NCBI GenBank assembly: GCA_905221605.1
Contig: CAJNDS010001890.1
Location: 1,512,501 to 1,576,500, forward strand
DNA from: Symbiodinium natans
Taxonomy: Eukaryota; Sar; Dinophyceae; Suessiales; Symbiodiniaceae
Direction of reading: 5' to 3'
DNA: 64,000 bases
Shown here: piece by piece, positions 19,260 through 38,600 of the stretch
Layout of the letters: each line of letters opens with the position of its first letter
Numbering within the stretch: position 1 is the first letter of the stretch
Made by a program: the position numbers and the translations under genes
The notes under the pieces: model-generated
The model's database searches: none
Told to the model about the DNA's origin: nothing
Seen by the model: only the letters and a program-made list of their open reading frames with translations

Positions 19260-20102
19260 CTGCAAAAAGCACACTTGTTGCTTTTTGTTATCTGGTTGCT
19301 CCGGTTGCTTCGTAGAGTCGAGGAGCTTTTTCTGGGGGGGGTGTTTTTTGCATTTGGTCTTGGACTTTGTTTCTTTGGGGCCCGGCTTGATGTCAAACTT
19401 GAGCTGTTGGGGGGAGGGTTTGGATGATCTGGCTCAGTCGGCTAGGTCGGGCTGTAGCTTCACAATTGTTTTTTTTGTTGTTTCCTTTTTTTTCCCACTT
19501 GTTTTTTCAAGACTCAGTCTGGCTGCCGCTGCTGGCCTGGCTCCTCCACTTCGCAGGGCCCACAGCGGGCCCACAGGGGCCCACACAGGGGCCACAAAAG
19601 CCCACAGCAAGGGAAGAGCGTGAAGACTCAGAGCGAGTGCAGCGAGATTCTGGAGAGAATTGGACAAGTGGGGCAAAAAGAAGACAGGAAGCACACTTGA
19701 TAGAGATGGACCATGTTGTGTCATTTGATCGGGTTTGCTTGGTGAGGACCCGCGAGCGCCGCGGCCTTCCGCGGGTCAGATGCTTGAAAGCAGGAAAGCG
19801 CATTGTGAAGGCCAATCTTGAACGCGAGGTAAACACAAGTTAATACTTCCAAGCTTCTGAGTGCTTTTGAGTGCTTTTAAAGTGCTGTTGAGTGCTGTTG
19901 AGTGCTGTTGAGTGCTTCTGGCCTCTTCCCCGCGAACTCACCGAGTCGCCCGAGGCCGCGTCGCACGCTGCAAGCACGGGCTGCAGCCCCAGAGAAGAGG
20001 GAAACGCATGGAAACTCATGTAACTTTCTGTAACTTTCTCAATTCAGAAGACAATTAGAGGGAGACTTCTTGTCGCGCTCCGCTTAGTCGCTTTATTTGC
20101 AG
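19260..20102. other. Anonymous sequence upstream of DHHC exons; possible membrane exon
   Basis: No firm gene. A short GGGCCCACAGG reiteration lies near 19555-19600, and GAGTGCTGTT is reiterated five times at 19858-19918. At about 19511-19552 the plus strand reads DSVWLPLLAWLLHF followed by a GC dinucleotide, possibly a membrane-segment exon of the downstream gene; evidence is weak. Confidence 0.3.
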
Positions 20103-28850
<8,748 letters not shown>

Positions 28851-30642
28851 GCCAAGGGTCTCTCTCCCGAGGAGCCCCTGTGCTGTGCTGCATTGTGCTG
28901 CATTTTGTGTGAAACGTTGTGAAACGTTGTGAAGCTTTGACAATTTGAGCCTGAGTCCAGGTGAGCCCACGAATCGATATTACCCCATCGTTTCTGCATG
29001 GGCCTGCAACCTGCAGACCCGGCCAGATTTTGCAGAGCATGCAGAAGCCCAGAAGCCAGCCAACCTGGCAAGCCTTTGGCGGACTCTGTTTGAAATTTCT
29101 GGTCCTCATGCTCCTACCTGAATCAAGATTGAAGCTGTTCACTAGGTCACTAGGAGGAGCCTGCTCATGAAATTGAGAAGATGATGGAAGCTCGCTCACA
29201 GCCCCTTCCACAGGAGTCTCCGCGGTCAGGAAGCAAGAGGCCTCGAGCGCACGAAGCCAAAGCTCTCATGAAACACCCCGAAAGCTCTGATTCGACCCCT
29301 CACCATGCGGTGTATGCCGTCCAGGAATCGTGAATATCACATGCAACATCATGCAACACTGCTCAACACCGTGGGATGTTGGGCATGTCGGCATGTTGGT
29401 GGTGCGTTGGCGTATAGGAGCATCAACATGGTAGCTGCCCACGGATGTCTGTGCATTGTGCGTGGTGTCCTAGGAAGCAATCGGTGTCATGAGCATAACT
29501 AGCATAACTCATGCGGCAGTGCTTGCTAGGAGCGAGGAGGAGCCAATGATAAGAAAGCAATTGCACTGGGTCAAGCGGAGAGTATGATCTCGTGGGTGAC
29601 CATGTACAGCCAACAAAGCCGACAAAGCCTTCACGCGTGTTCTTCGCCTGTGTTCTTTCTTTCGCTCTTAGTTTCAGAGCACAGTCTCTTTTTTCTCCAG
29701 GTGCCTTGTGTCGGTGGCTCCTGGGGTCCCTGGTGGAGTCCCCGTGCCGTTGACCCAAAGCTTGGCTCTCAGGGATAATACAGAGAACAGCCATCTTAGA
29801 ACAGAGAGCTTCTCTCTCACTCATTTACTCCCGTCTCCGTTTCTCTCGGAAAATTCGACTGAGTGTTTGTGAGGTGCCATGCCCTCGCCTCAGCTTGGGG
29901 AGCTCCTCTGCCTGGGCAGCAGAGAGGAGAAGAGGAGAAGAGGAGAAGAGGAGAAGAGGAATCAAGTACAGGGGGGAAAGAGACAGGCAAGAACCTGCTG
30001 GTGGGCCGCAAGACAGTTGCCGCAGAATGATCGTTCTTGAACATATTTGATTGAGACACGGCTGAAATGTGGCCGCATGTATCAAGTGCGCCCGCCCTCT
30101 CCGCCCTTGAGGGTGGCATGCTCTACAGTCTCTACAGCTACGTCTTGGGCACCTGCTCGCTAGAGGCATAATGATGCCGGAGGTGGAACAGCCTTGAACT
30201 TTGAGACAGGCTAAAATGGAGTGGCGGATTCAGAGGTGTTGGGCAAGCCCTAAGCCCGAAAAGGAGAGAAATTTGGCTGGCAAATGCTGGCAAACCCCAA
30301 ACCGCCCAAACCCCAAAAGGAGAGGTTGATGAGTGGTGAGGAGAGTTAGGCAACCCGAATAGGTGGCAAGTCCACCCCAAAGCCGAAACCCTAAAGGGAG
30401 GCCCTAAAAGCAGACCCCTGAAACATAAATGGGCATGTCATGATATGTTGCAAAAAAAGATGTGTTTGCAAACTTTGCGCACTCACAATGTGGAATCACA
30501 TAATGTTTTCCGAAGATGGCAGGAAACTGCCGTAGCTTCCTCCATACCCTCCGCGTTCTGTGCACCGTGCACCATTACTTCTGAGGGCGGCGTGCAAACA
30601 CATTTGCAAGCTCATCAAGACCAGCCGAGACTGAGAAATATT
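28851..30642. other. Mostly anonymous; possible terminal exon at 29181-29333
   Basis: No firm gene. A frame preceded by AATTGAGAAG and starting at 29181 reads MMEARSQPLPQESPRSGSKR and stops at 29333 after 50 codons; it could be a C-terminal exon of the DHHC gene or chance. A (GAAGAG)n-like tract lies at 29921-29960. Confidence 0.35.
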
Positions 30643-31027
30643 GTAAACGCTTGCGCGCGCCGCCTCGGCAGCCGGGCCGGCCCCAGGACAGGAAAAGAGG
30701 AAAGAGGGAGGAAGGGCAGAGCGGGTGGGGGGGGGGGCGGGGTGCGGGGGGGGGGGGGTGGGGGGGGGGGGGGTGGGGGGGTTGGGGGGGGGGGTTGGGG
30801 TTGGGGGCGCGGGTTTTTGAGGCGCTCCTTTTGGGGGAGCCACCGACAAGCGGGACCCTCCACGGCATCGGTTTGCAGCTCCTCCAAGGGATTGGGGGGG
30901 GTCCCACAGGGCGGGGGGGGGGTGTGGCGTCAGAAAATTTGGCATGGGGGGAAGGGTTGGTTAGGGGGAAGGAGGCCCGATCCGGGTCTGCTTGTTCCAG
31001 ACGCTTCTCGGCAGGAAGCCGAGGCGA
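30643..31027 (+). mobile_element. GTAAACG...GAGGCGA element, copy 3, with neighbouring empty site
   Basis: Full copy of about 385 bp with G-rich centre. Its flanks, GACTGAGAAATATT on the left and TTTAATAGCAAACC on the right, occur uninterrupted at about 31072-31100 as GACTGAGAAATATTTAATAG. A tandemly duplicated flank thus preserves the pre-insertion sequence, and comparison suggests a short (about 3 bp, ATT) target duplication. Confidence 0.85.
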
Positions 31028-31029
31028 AT

Positions 31030-31115
31030 TTAATAGCAAACCTAGGGTTTGCAAGGTCATCAAGACCAGCCGAGACTGAGAAATATTTAATAGCAAACCT
31101 AGGCAGCCAAAAGAA
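31030..31115 (+). repeat. Tandem flank duplication holding the empty site of copy 3
   Basis: About 50 bp including TCATCAAGACCAGCCGAGAC occurs at 30612 (interrupted by the element) and again at 31058 (uninterrupted). Confidence 0.85.
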
Positions 31116-32834
31116 GATCTTGGGAGGAAAGCCAGTTGGACAGCCCTTAGAGCAAAAGGGGTCCAAAAGGTGGCAAGCCGTACGCCGTATACTCCTCATT
31201 AAAGGATGTTGGCTAGCAATTGCAGCTGCAAACCCTGCTGAATGGAAAAGCCGGTAAAGCTAGTAAAGCCCAAATCCCTACATAAAGGGAAACGTTGTGT
31301 CATGGGTGGCAAACCCGAAAACTTTTTTGTTTCTCAGTTTTGAGTACAAGGTGGCAAACCCTAAGCCACCAAACAAGGAGAGGTCGTTGGGTTTTGCAAA
31401 CCTGTGAAGGGCGTGCTCTCCTGCCATGACTCGCAGTCTCGTAATTCGCAGAAGCAAAACAGTTGCAGAGAGCGCAGAGCGACTTAAGAAGCCACAACAG
31501 CGCTCTTCAAGACAAAACATGGGGTGAAGACATGTTAAATATGGGAGAATGTGTTGCGGCCCCTAAACGCGGTGACATGGTGAGAAGACGTTCTTAAACA
31601 CCGAAAGAATGGCAAACATCCAGGCCAGGAGCTTGGCTACCCGATACCCCTTCGAGGGCTCAGGCTGAAGTTGATGGAAATTTTTAAATGAGGGAAAAGC
31701 CTGAGAGTTACAAGCAAGGTGCAGCTGTGCGGCCTTCACAGCACAAAAACACATGTTGCTCTGCCGTGCTGGCATGTTGATTTTTCAAATCTGAGCGCGC
31801 AAGTGATCTTAGTAAACAGATTTCACACAGATGTGCGCCGACTTGTGACTTGCGATCTGCATTCATCTTCATTGTAAGGCACGTGCCCAAAGAAGAGGAG
31901 GCTGACCGCTGTGTTGTTCCCTTCCGCTTAAGATGTTGCTCTGTGCAAGAGGGGTGGAGCGGTGGGCAATTCGTTGCCTCTTTTTCCATGTGTTCGTGCC
32001 CCATCGCCTGCTGCCGAAGTGGCTTTTTTCGGCACATGTTCGCTGGAACCCCCCAGTTCACCCCAGTTCACCCCAGTGCAGTGCACGGTAAAGGCAAGGC
32101 CAAAGTCCGAGTTCTGGTTTTCCGGTGTTTCTGGGGTGCTTCCAGGGTGTTTCCGGGGTGTTTCCCTTCGCAACCTGAAGGGCTGAAGGGCTGAAGGGCT
32201 GCAGAATCGGCCAAGCGCGCAACTCTTTGCAGTGCTTTTTCGACTGCTCTCGACTGCGCCGCGCTGCGCAGGTCTCGCCGGCTTCTGCCCGTTGGGCCAT
32301 GCTGCTCGGCCACCCGATCATTGACCCTCCCGCCTCAGAGTTAAGATTAAAAACAAAGCTCAAAAGGCTAACTTAAGAATAAGTATATGCAGAAATAGAT
32401 GAGTTATTCTTGAGCGTTAGAAGAAAGAGCTGTGAGCTGTTGTTTGCGGCAATGCTTTTGTTTCTATGAGGCTGCGGGAAGCCGTTCGCCGGGACGAGCG
32501 GAGGCGGCTGGGACTCAAACAGACTGACTCCAACAGACTGAATGAGAGACTCTAAAACACTGAGAGAGAAGGGGGCGTGTGTTTTTTCGGCCAAAACAAG
32601 AGAGAGAGGGAGAGAGAGAGAGAGAGAGGTTTTTTTGTTTTTTTTTTAAATAGTTTTTTGCTTGATTGAGATTCGAGAGAGCGAGAAGCTTCGCGCCAAG
32701 GCCAAGCAATTGGCAGATGGTGTGGAACAGGCCTTCCCCCAGCGGGACGAGCTGAGGGTTTTACTTTGCTCCGGAAGAAAGCCTGCAAGAGGGAAGAAGC
32801 ATGAAGAAGCAATGGCTAATAGAGATGCTATATT
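31116..32834. other. Anonymous sequence, no gene recognised
   Basis: Scattered GGCAAACCCTAA-like words, a small TTTCCGGGGTG reiteration near 32120-32165 and a (GA)n tract near 32600-32630. No supported gene. Confidence 0.4.
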
Positions 32835-33234
32835 GTAAACGCTTGCGCGCGCCCTCGGCAGCCGGGCCGGCCCGCAGGAAAGGAGGAAAGAGGGTTTTGC
32901 AAAAAAAGGGGAGGAAGGGAGGGGTGAAAGGGGGGGAGGGTCGGGGGGGGGTGGGGGGGGGGGGGGGGGGTGGGGGGGGGGGGGGGGTGGGGGGTGGGGG
33001 GGGGGGGGGCGGGGTGGGGGGGGGGGGGGGGTGGGGGGGGGGGGGGTGGGGGGGGGGGGGGGGGGGGTGGGGGGGGGGGGGGGGTGTGGGGGGGGTGGGT
33101 GGGTTGGGGAAACTGTCCGATTTGCAGCTCTTCGGGGTGGCGTCAGAAAAATTTGCATGGGGGGAAGGGTTGGGGAAGGAGGCCCGATCCGGGTCTGCTT
33201 GTTCCAGACGCTTCTCGGCAGGAAGTTGAGGCGA
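32835..33234 (+). mobile_element. GTAAACG...GAGGCGA element, copy 4
   Basis: About 400 bp, preceded by TATATT. The centre is a poly-G tract with T and C interruptions of about 170 bp (32935-33105). The 3' arm is mutated (AAGTTGAGGCGA). Confidence 0.8.
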
Positions 33235-34125
33235 GTTTAAGGGTGCGTAAACAAGATCGCTGGTCGCTGTTTTATAGAGAGAGAGCACTAAGCTGCGTGC
33301 ACCCCTGCGGTGCACCCCTGCGTTGCACTCGCCCCCCTCCAAGCGTCCCAAGTACATCCGAAGAATACAAGTTTGCATTGGCCACCCGAATGGGCTCTCC
33401 GAGAAGCGCAGACCCAAGGACTTCGTTTCCTTAGGACTCTGTAGGACTGTAGGACCCTCTCGGCATCTGAATTTGCAATCTCAGCCTTCACGTTGCGGGC
33501 TCGCGAGTTTCTGCGCAACTGGAGACAATGCGGTGAACCGATGGCGAACCGATAGCGTCTACCCAATCTACCGAGGGTACCGTCATGGTTAGTCCTACAG
33601 TGAAAACGATTGTATAAGAAAGCATTTGTCCAGCGGTAGGGTACGCTAAGTTTCACAATCTAGTTTTCATATAGTTTCCATTCCCCCATGTACCCGGGAG
33701 TGAGCCAGGGTACGCTGAGTTCCTGAGCAGTATTGAGCAGTTAAGAGAGCACGCTATACAGCGATACCACGCAGGCCAAATCTACACGCACACCGCACAC
33801 GGCCGATTCCAATACAGATATCAGATATCAATGCCAGAAAACCCCTTTATTTGCCAGATCCTGGGCATTTCACTCCCAATGACAGAGGCTTTGTTTTTGG
33901 TGAGCCCCTCCTGCTAAACCGCTCGCTTCTGCCATTTTGCTTGGGGGGTGGGGGAGGGGAGAATAACCTCCAGCCGCATGGCGACAATGCGCAAAATCCT
34001 GAATTTTCAGCGCTTTTGCCTCCTTCTACAACACGCGCGCAGGGATGTTGGACGTTTCGGGACAAGACGCGGCGCAGTCAACATGCGGGGCAGTGATGTT
34101 TGACGTTTCGGGGACAAGACGCGCA
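33235..34125. other. Anonymous sequence, no gene recognised
   Basis: No motif-bearing frame. The words GGACAAGACGCG and GTTTCGGG occur twice near 34050-34120. Confidence 0.4.
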
Positions 34126-34127
34126 GT

Positions 34128-34220
34128 CACAAGGGGGTCTTGGGGGTTAAGATTGAAAGTTTAGGGTTCAGGGAAATTGGGGGTTAAGGGTTTTAGGTTG
34201 AAGGTTTAGGGGTTCAGGAA
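34128..34220 (+). repeat. Degenerate telomere-like TTTAGGG tract
   Basis: Words such as GTTTAGGGTTCAGGG, GGGTTAAGGGTTTTAGG and GGTTTAGGGGTTCAGG. It is in the opposite orientation to the block at 1847-2003. Confidence 0.65.
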
Positions 34221-35066
34221 ATCATCAACAATTCAATTGATGGAGATGGCTTTCTTCGACGGCTTGGAGGGCAGCTGGCGCTGCACCCAACCCTCAAGTG
34301 ACGTTTTGGGTTGCTGGCCCTCGTGAAATGTGGCTCAGCCTCAAAAACCCCTTCTCAGAAGCCATGTTTTGGAACCCCTCACACGAATTCGGCTCCACAA
34401 ACAACACACCTCAACATGTAGAAATGCGCGAAAACTCGGGTTCTTGCCACGCCTTGAAAATCCCTAAACCAAGAGGCAAACTAACCGGAGGTGTTGAGGG
34501 CGAACCAACCTTGTTTTCGGCTTGGCAGCCGGCTGTGAATCCAGAAGCAAGGGATTGTCATCAGGAGTACTGGGGGGGGGGGGGTCGGGGCGGGGTGGAG
34601 TTACACACAGACCCACGCTAGGGTGCCTTAAGTTTCGTTGCTAAAAGGCAACCTTTCTTGTAGAATGGTTCAGATTCAGTGTTTTCACTGCAGTTGCTAG
34701 CTCCCAAAAGATTCCTGGCATATTCGAAGAGGCATCTGTCGCTGTCCTCGGTTGCCACCCTGGAAGACACAAGTTCCAGCGACGAGGACGGACCACTGTG
34801 ACAGTTCTCGTCACCTCTTTGCTGCGCCCTCTCTGCCGATCTTCTGACTCTCATGTCTCAGGTGAGCCAGGCATGTTCCCCGATCCCGACCCGGTGACTG
34901 GCGTCGGCACCGCCAGTTCTTCGGGCCTGAGGCCCAGCCTGACCGGAGAATAGAATCAGAGGGCCCAGAAAAGGCCCCCTAAAGAAAGAGAAAGAGAAGC
35001 GCAGGCCTTCGGGCAACCCCTCCCAACGGGAGCTAGCAGAACCCTTGCCCGTTTTGGGTGATAATT
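34221..35066. other. Anonymous; two protein-like but unrecognised frames
   Basis: The plus frame 34298-34621 (107 codons, starting MTFWVAGPREMWLSL) and minus frame 34618-34854 (78 codons, SLELVSSRVATEDSDRCLFE) have balanced composition but no family I recognise and no splice context. Confidence 0.3.
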
Positions 35067-35295
35067 GTAAACGCTTGCGCGCGTCGCCTCAGCAGCCGGG
35101 CCGGCCCACGGACAGGAACAGCAAAGTCGTGCCTTTTTTGGAGCGCCCCCTCTGTAGGAGCCACCTGTCGAGCTCCTCCAAGCGATGGGGGTGCGTCACA
35201 AAATTTGGCACGGGGGGAAGGGATGGGTTAGGGGGAAGGAAACCGGATCCCGTGTCTGCTTGTTCCAAACGCTTCTCGGCAGGAAGCCGAGGCGA
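35067..35295 (+). mobile_element. GTAAACG...GAGGCGA element, copy 5
   Basis: Compact copy of 229 bp preceded by ATAATT, with both subterminal inverted-repeat regions (GTCGCCTCAGC and GCCGAGGCGA) and no long G run. Confidence 0.85.
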
Positions 35296-36900
35296 ATACC
35301 ACCTACCACTAACCCACCCATTAGAGGATTATTCCTACACCCCTACATCTCACCAACTCTATCACCACTGCTACCCCATTACCAATACTAGTCTAGGAAT
35401 AACTGATTACCTCATCCATATACGAGGATTCTATGCTGGATCTTCGGTGCGTTGATCTGTGTAGGATCTTCAGATTGGGTGCGCCTGCTCCTGCTTGATC
35501 CTTGTGGCCCATCATTCAACGCGCCAATAAGAGAAAAAAGGAAACCCCAAAACAAACCCAGCCGGGGCCCTTGATGGGCTCTGAGGCGTTGACCTTGCCA
35601 GCGCGACCCATCACGCCAACTTGACAACTGCGAATGCCCGGCTTGCAAAGGCTCACAGAATCCAGGCTCGGTCTGGGCTCTGTCTGGGGGTGTGTGGGGG
35701 GGTGGGGAGGTTGGGGAGGAGGGAGCGGCTGGGGGTTCGAGGCCTCCCGGCGTCACTTTTGCATGCCGCGCAAGCTGATTATGCTTGCATTAATCATGCC
35801 GTGACGAGGACTTGCAGCAGTATCCTCCAAGCATCCAAGCATATGACCCATTTCTCGCGAGCATTGTGTTTGCAAATGGGGCTGCACCCCGGAAGAGGAC
35901 TTGCGCTAAAACCAACGTCATTCGAGAGAGGGAGAGAGAGAACAAAAAAAAGACAGAGAGAAAAAAAGTAAGTAGAGACAGAGAGTAGAGAGAATCCGGA
36001 TCCATTTTTGTCGCAGAAGTTTTGCGCAGAGCCGTTTTCATTTGTGTGGATGCAGCTCGACTAATGAAGACCGGTCTTTGTTGTAGTTCTAAGAGCTACA
36101 TTACGCAGGGTCTGAGAAAGCGCAGATAAATGCGCGAGTCGATTTGCATGTCGGAAGATCTGGCCAGTGTGCGCGCAGGCAAGCCGCCACTAGCATGTGT
36201 GCGGAGACAGAACAGTAGCACGAGACAGAATCACGGGACGTCGTGGCAAGATACTCTTACATGACTGTTATGATCCATTGAAAGCCTATTGTTTGTCGGC
36301 TTTCCGAAGCTTCGAAGCATTTCGAAGCATTCGCATACTCGGCCCAAAATCGACGACTTCGGATACAACGCAACAGCTTGTGAAGGTATGCAGCTGATTG
36401 CTTTGAAAAGTGCAGAGCGACTTAAGAGAAGACATTTTTGTGAAAGAAGAGCAGCGCTGTGTGTTTTCTCTTTTACAAGTTGCGCTGAGGCAATGGTCTT
36501 TGAGAGGCGCGCTCTCAGGGGCAGCGCTCTTCGGAGAGCGTCGCTCTCTCCGCAGAGAGCAGTGCTGGCTCTCACAGCGCTCCGAGGGGTGTTGATTGCC
36601 TGGAGCGATCTGGAGCGTGACGGCGAATCTTTGTTTCCCTTCCCCCTTCCCCCCGCACTTTACCCCCGCACCCCCCCCCCCCCCCATGATTCTATGAAGC
36701 CGACACACTGCGAGCCATTGAGCCTAACTGCAAGTTCTCTGATGGTTGGAGTGGGTTTCTGAGAAGAGAGACTCTCTCAGACTCTCTTACCGCGCGTTCC
36801 GAGAGATGTCTCACAAACATACACTCCCCGAGGGAGGGAGAAAGCTTAAGACTTAAGGCTTAAATCAAAGGAGGAGAGAGTGAACACTCTGAGTGTACTC
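35296..36900. other. Anonymous sequence, no gene recognised
   Basis: Includes one copy of the family A core (35855-35885, GAGCATTGTGTTTGCAAATG), a GA-rich tract near 35925-35995 and a C run near 36670-36690. No supported gene. Confidence 0.4.
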
Positions 36901-36904
36901 TCTG

Positions 36905-36937
36905 AGTGTATGCTCTCTCCCTCTCTCTCTCGTTGTC

Positions 36938-36985
<48 letters not shown>
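36905..36985 (+). repeat. (CT)n microsatellite
   Basis: About 80 bp of CT-rich sequence, with a long uninterrupted run at 36945-36983. A (GA)n run of about 32 bp lies at 37258-37290. Confidence 0.85.
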
Positions 36986-36987
<2 letters not shown>

Positions 36988-37256
36988 GCAGTGAGTCTCA
37001 CACACCGTGACACAGACGGGACGTCAATAACGGAGTCCCCTCCCAGGTTCAATCAAATTCTCACAGAGTCTCCAGAAGCCCCAATTTGTCCCTCCTTACC
37101 CATTCAGCCATGTAAGAGACGGAAAGATGGAAGCTCATGAGGTGCCGCTGTGTGAGACTGCTGTTCGCTACAGTTGCATCGCGTTGCTTGGAAAAGGAAT
37201 CTGCGGACTCGAGGCTCAACGTGCTGAGCGAGCGGAGGGCAGGTTGCAGGGTCAGT

Positions 37257-37294
<38 letters not shown>

Positions 37295-37724
37295 CAAAAA
37301 AAAAGAGAGAAAGAAGCAAAAAAGAGTAAAGAAAGGAAGAAGATGAAAGAAGTGTCACAAGTGCCGCCGCCACTTGTTTTTGCTCAAGAGAGAGGGGGTC
37401 TCAGTGTGTTCACTTGGGGGACAGTTTTCTGCCCCAATATTGGCTTGTCCTCTCGGCTGGCCCTGTGCCTCTTGTGGCTGCTCCGCCTCATTTCTGGTGC
37501 CATGTTCTCGAGGCACCTGTGGCTGGGTTCGATGGATGTGAGAGAGTTTGTTTATAGAGAGAGAGAGAGAGACCATCTCTTGATTCGTTTCTTCTTTTCG
37601 TTTGTAAGTTTTTGTTGTTTGGTGTTTGTTCCCCACCCTCGGTGTGGGGTTGTTAGATTTTAAACTCAACTCTTCTCCTCGCCCGGAACTCTTCTCCTCG
37701 CCCGGTCTACTCCTCGCTCATCCC
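36986..37724. other. Anonymous sequence with GA microsatellite
   Basis: No recognisable gene; GA-rich runs at 37258-37345 and 37556-37572. Confidence 0.4.
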
Positions 37725-38075
37725 TGGAGTGCCCAACCGGGAGTGCCCAACCCCCAGAGAACCCCGACTCTCCCGAGATGCCCAGCCCCAGAGTGTTTCC
37801 CGGAGTGCCCAGCCGCAGAGTCTCTCACGCCAGGGAGCTGGAGTGCCCAACCCCAGAGTCTCCCTGGCGTGCCCAACCCCAGAGGCCCAACCCCAGAGTC
37901 TCCCTAGAGTGCCCAATTTAAGAGTGTCGAAGTGCCCAGCCCCAGAGTCTCCCGAAACTGCCCAACTCCAGAGTCTCCCTCGAGTGCCCAATCGAGTGCC
38001 CAACCCCAGATTGTCCCCAGAGTGCCCAGCCCCAGAGTGTTGCTGGAGTGCCCAACCCCAGAGTATCTGTACCAA
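37725..38075 (+). repeat. AGTGCCCAACCCCAGAGTCT minisatellite
   Basis: About a dozen units of 20-35 bp sharing AGTGCCCAACCCCAGAGT with variable spacers (CTCCCTCG, TTTCCCGG). Confidence 0.9.
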
Positions 38076-38600
38076 GAGAGGGTGGGGATGTTCGAAGTAT
38101 AATTTGGTTTTGTCAGGCTGGCGCAGCGCGGCCTCGCGGCGCCGCTCAGGGGTGCCGTGGAGGGCGCCGGAGGCAAAAGCGGAGAAGAGTGAACTGAGAG
38201 AACTGACACTTCTCGAGAGCACTGAGAGAACTGCGAGAGAGTGAACAAAAAGCATCAGAGCTCTCTCTGCTTTGCTAGACAATACAATTGAAAAGTACAC
38301 TTTTTCGAGCCGAGAAGAGAGCGAAAACATGGACGCGGGAAAAGAGACGCCGTGAGAGTAAGAACGTACGTAGGACCTTTACATTTGCTGGTTTTTGTTT
38401 GTACGTACGGAGGGAGGGGGGGGGGCCTTCAAGCCGCAGTGTCAACACGTTTGCAGTGTTTAAACCCCTGTAACGTGCTTTAACTGCAACTCGTTTGCAA
38501 AGCACTTCAAACACTTTGAGTCCGTGGAATTTGAGAAGTTTTTTCGGAAACTTGCAGTTTTCCATAGAATACTTCAGGCAGAGGGGGCAAAGATCTGACG
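38076..38600. other. Anonymous sequence, no gene recognised
   Basis: Unique sequence between minisatellite and array 2, without a supported frame. Confidence 0.4.
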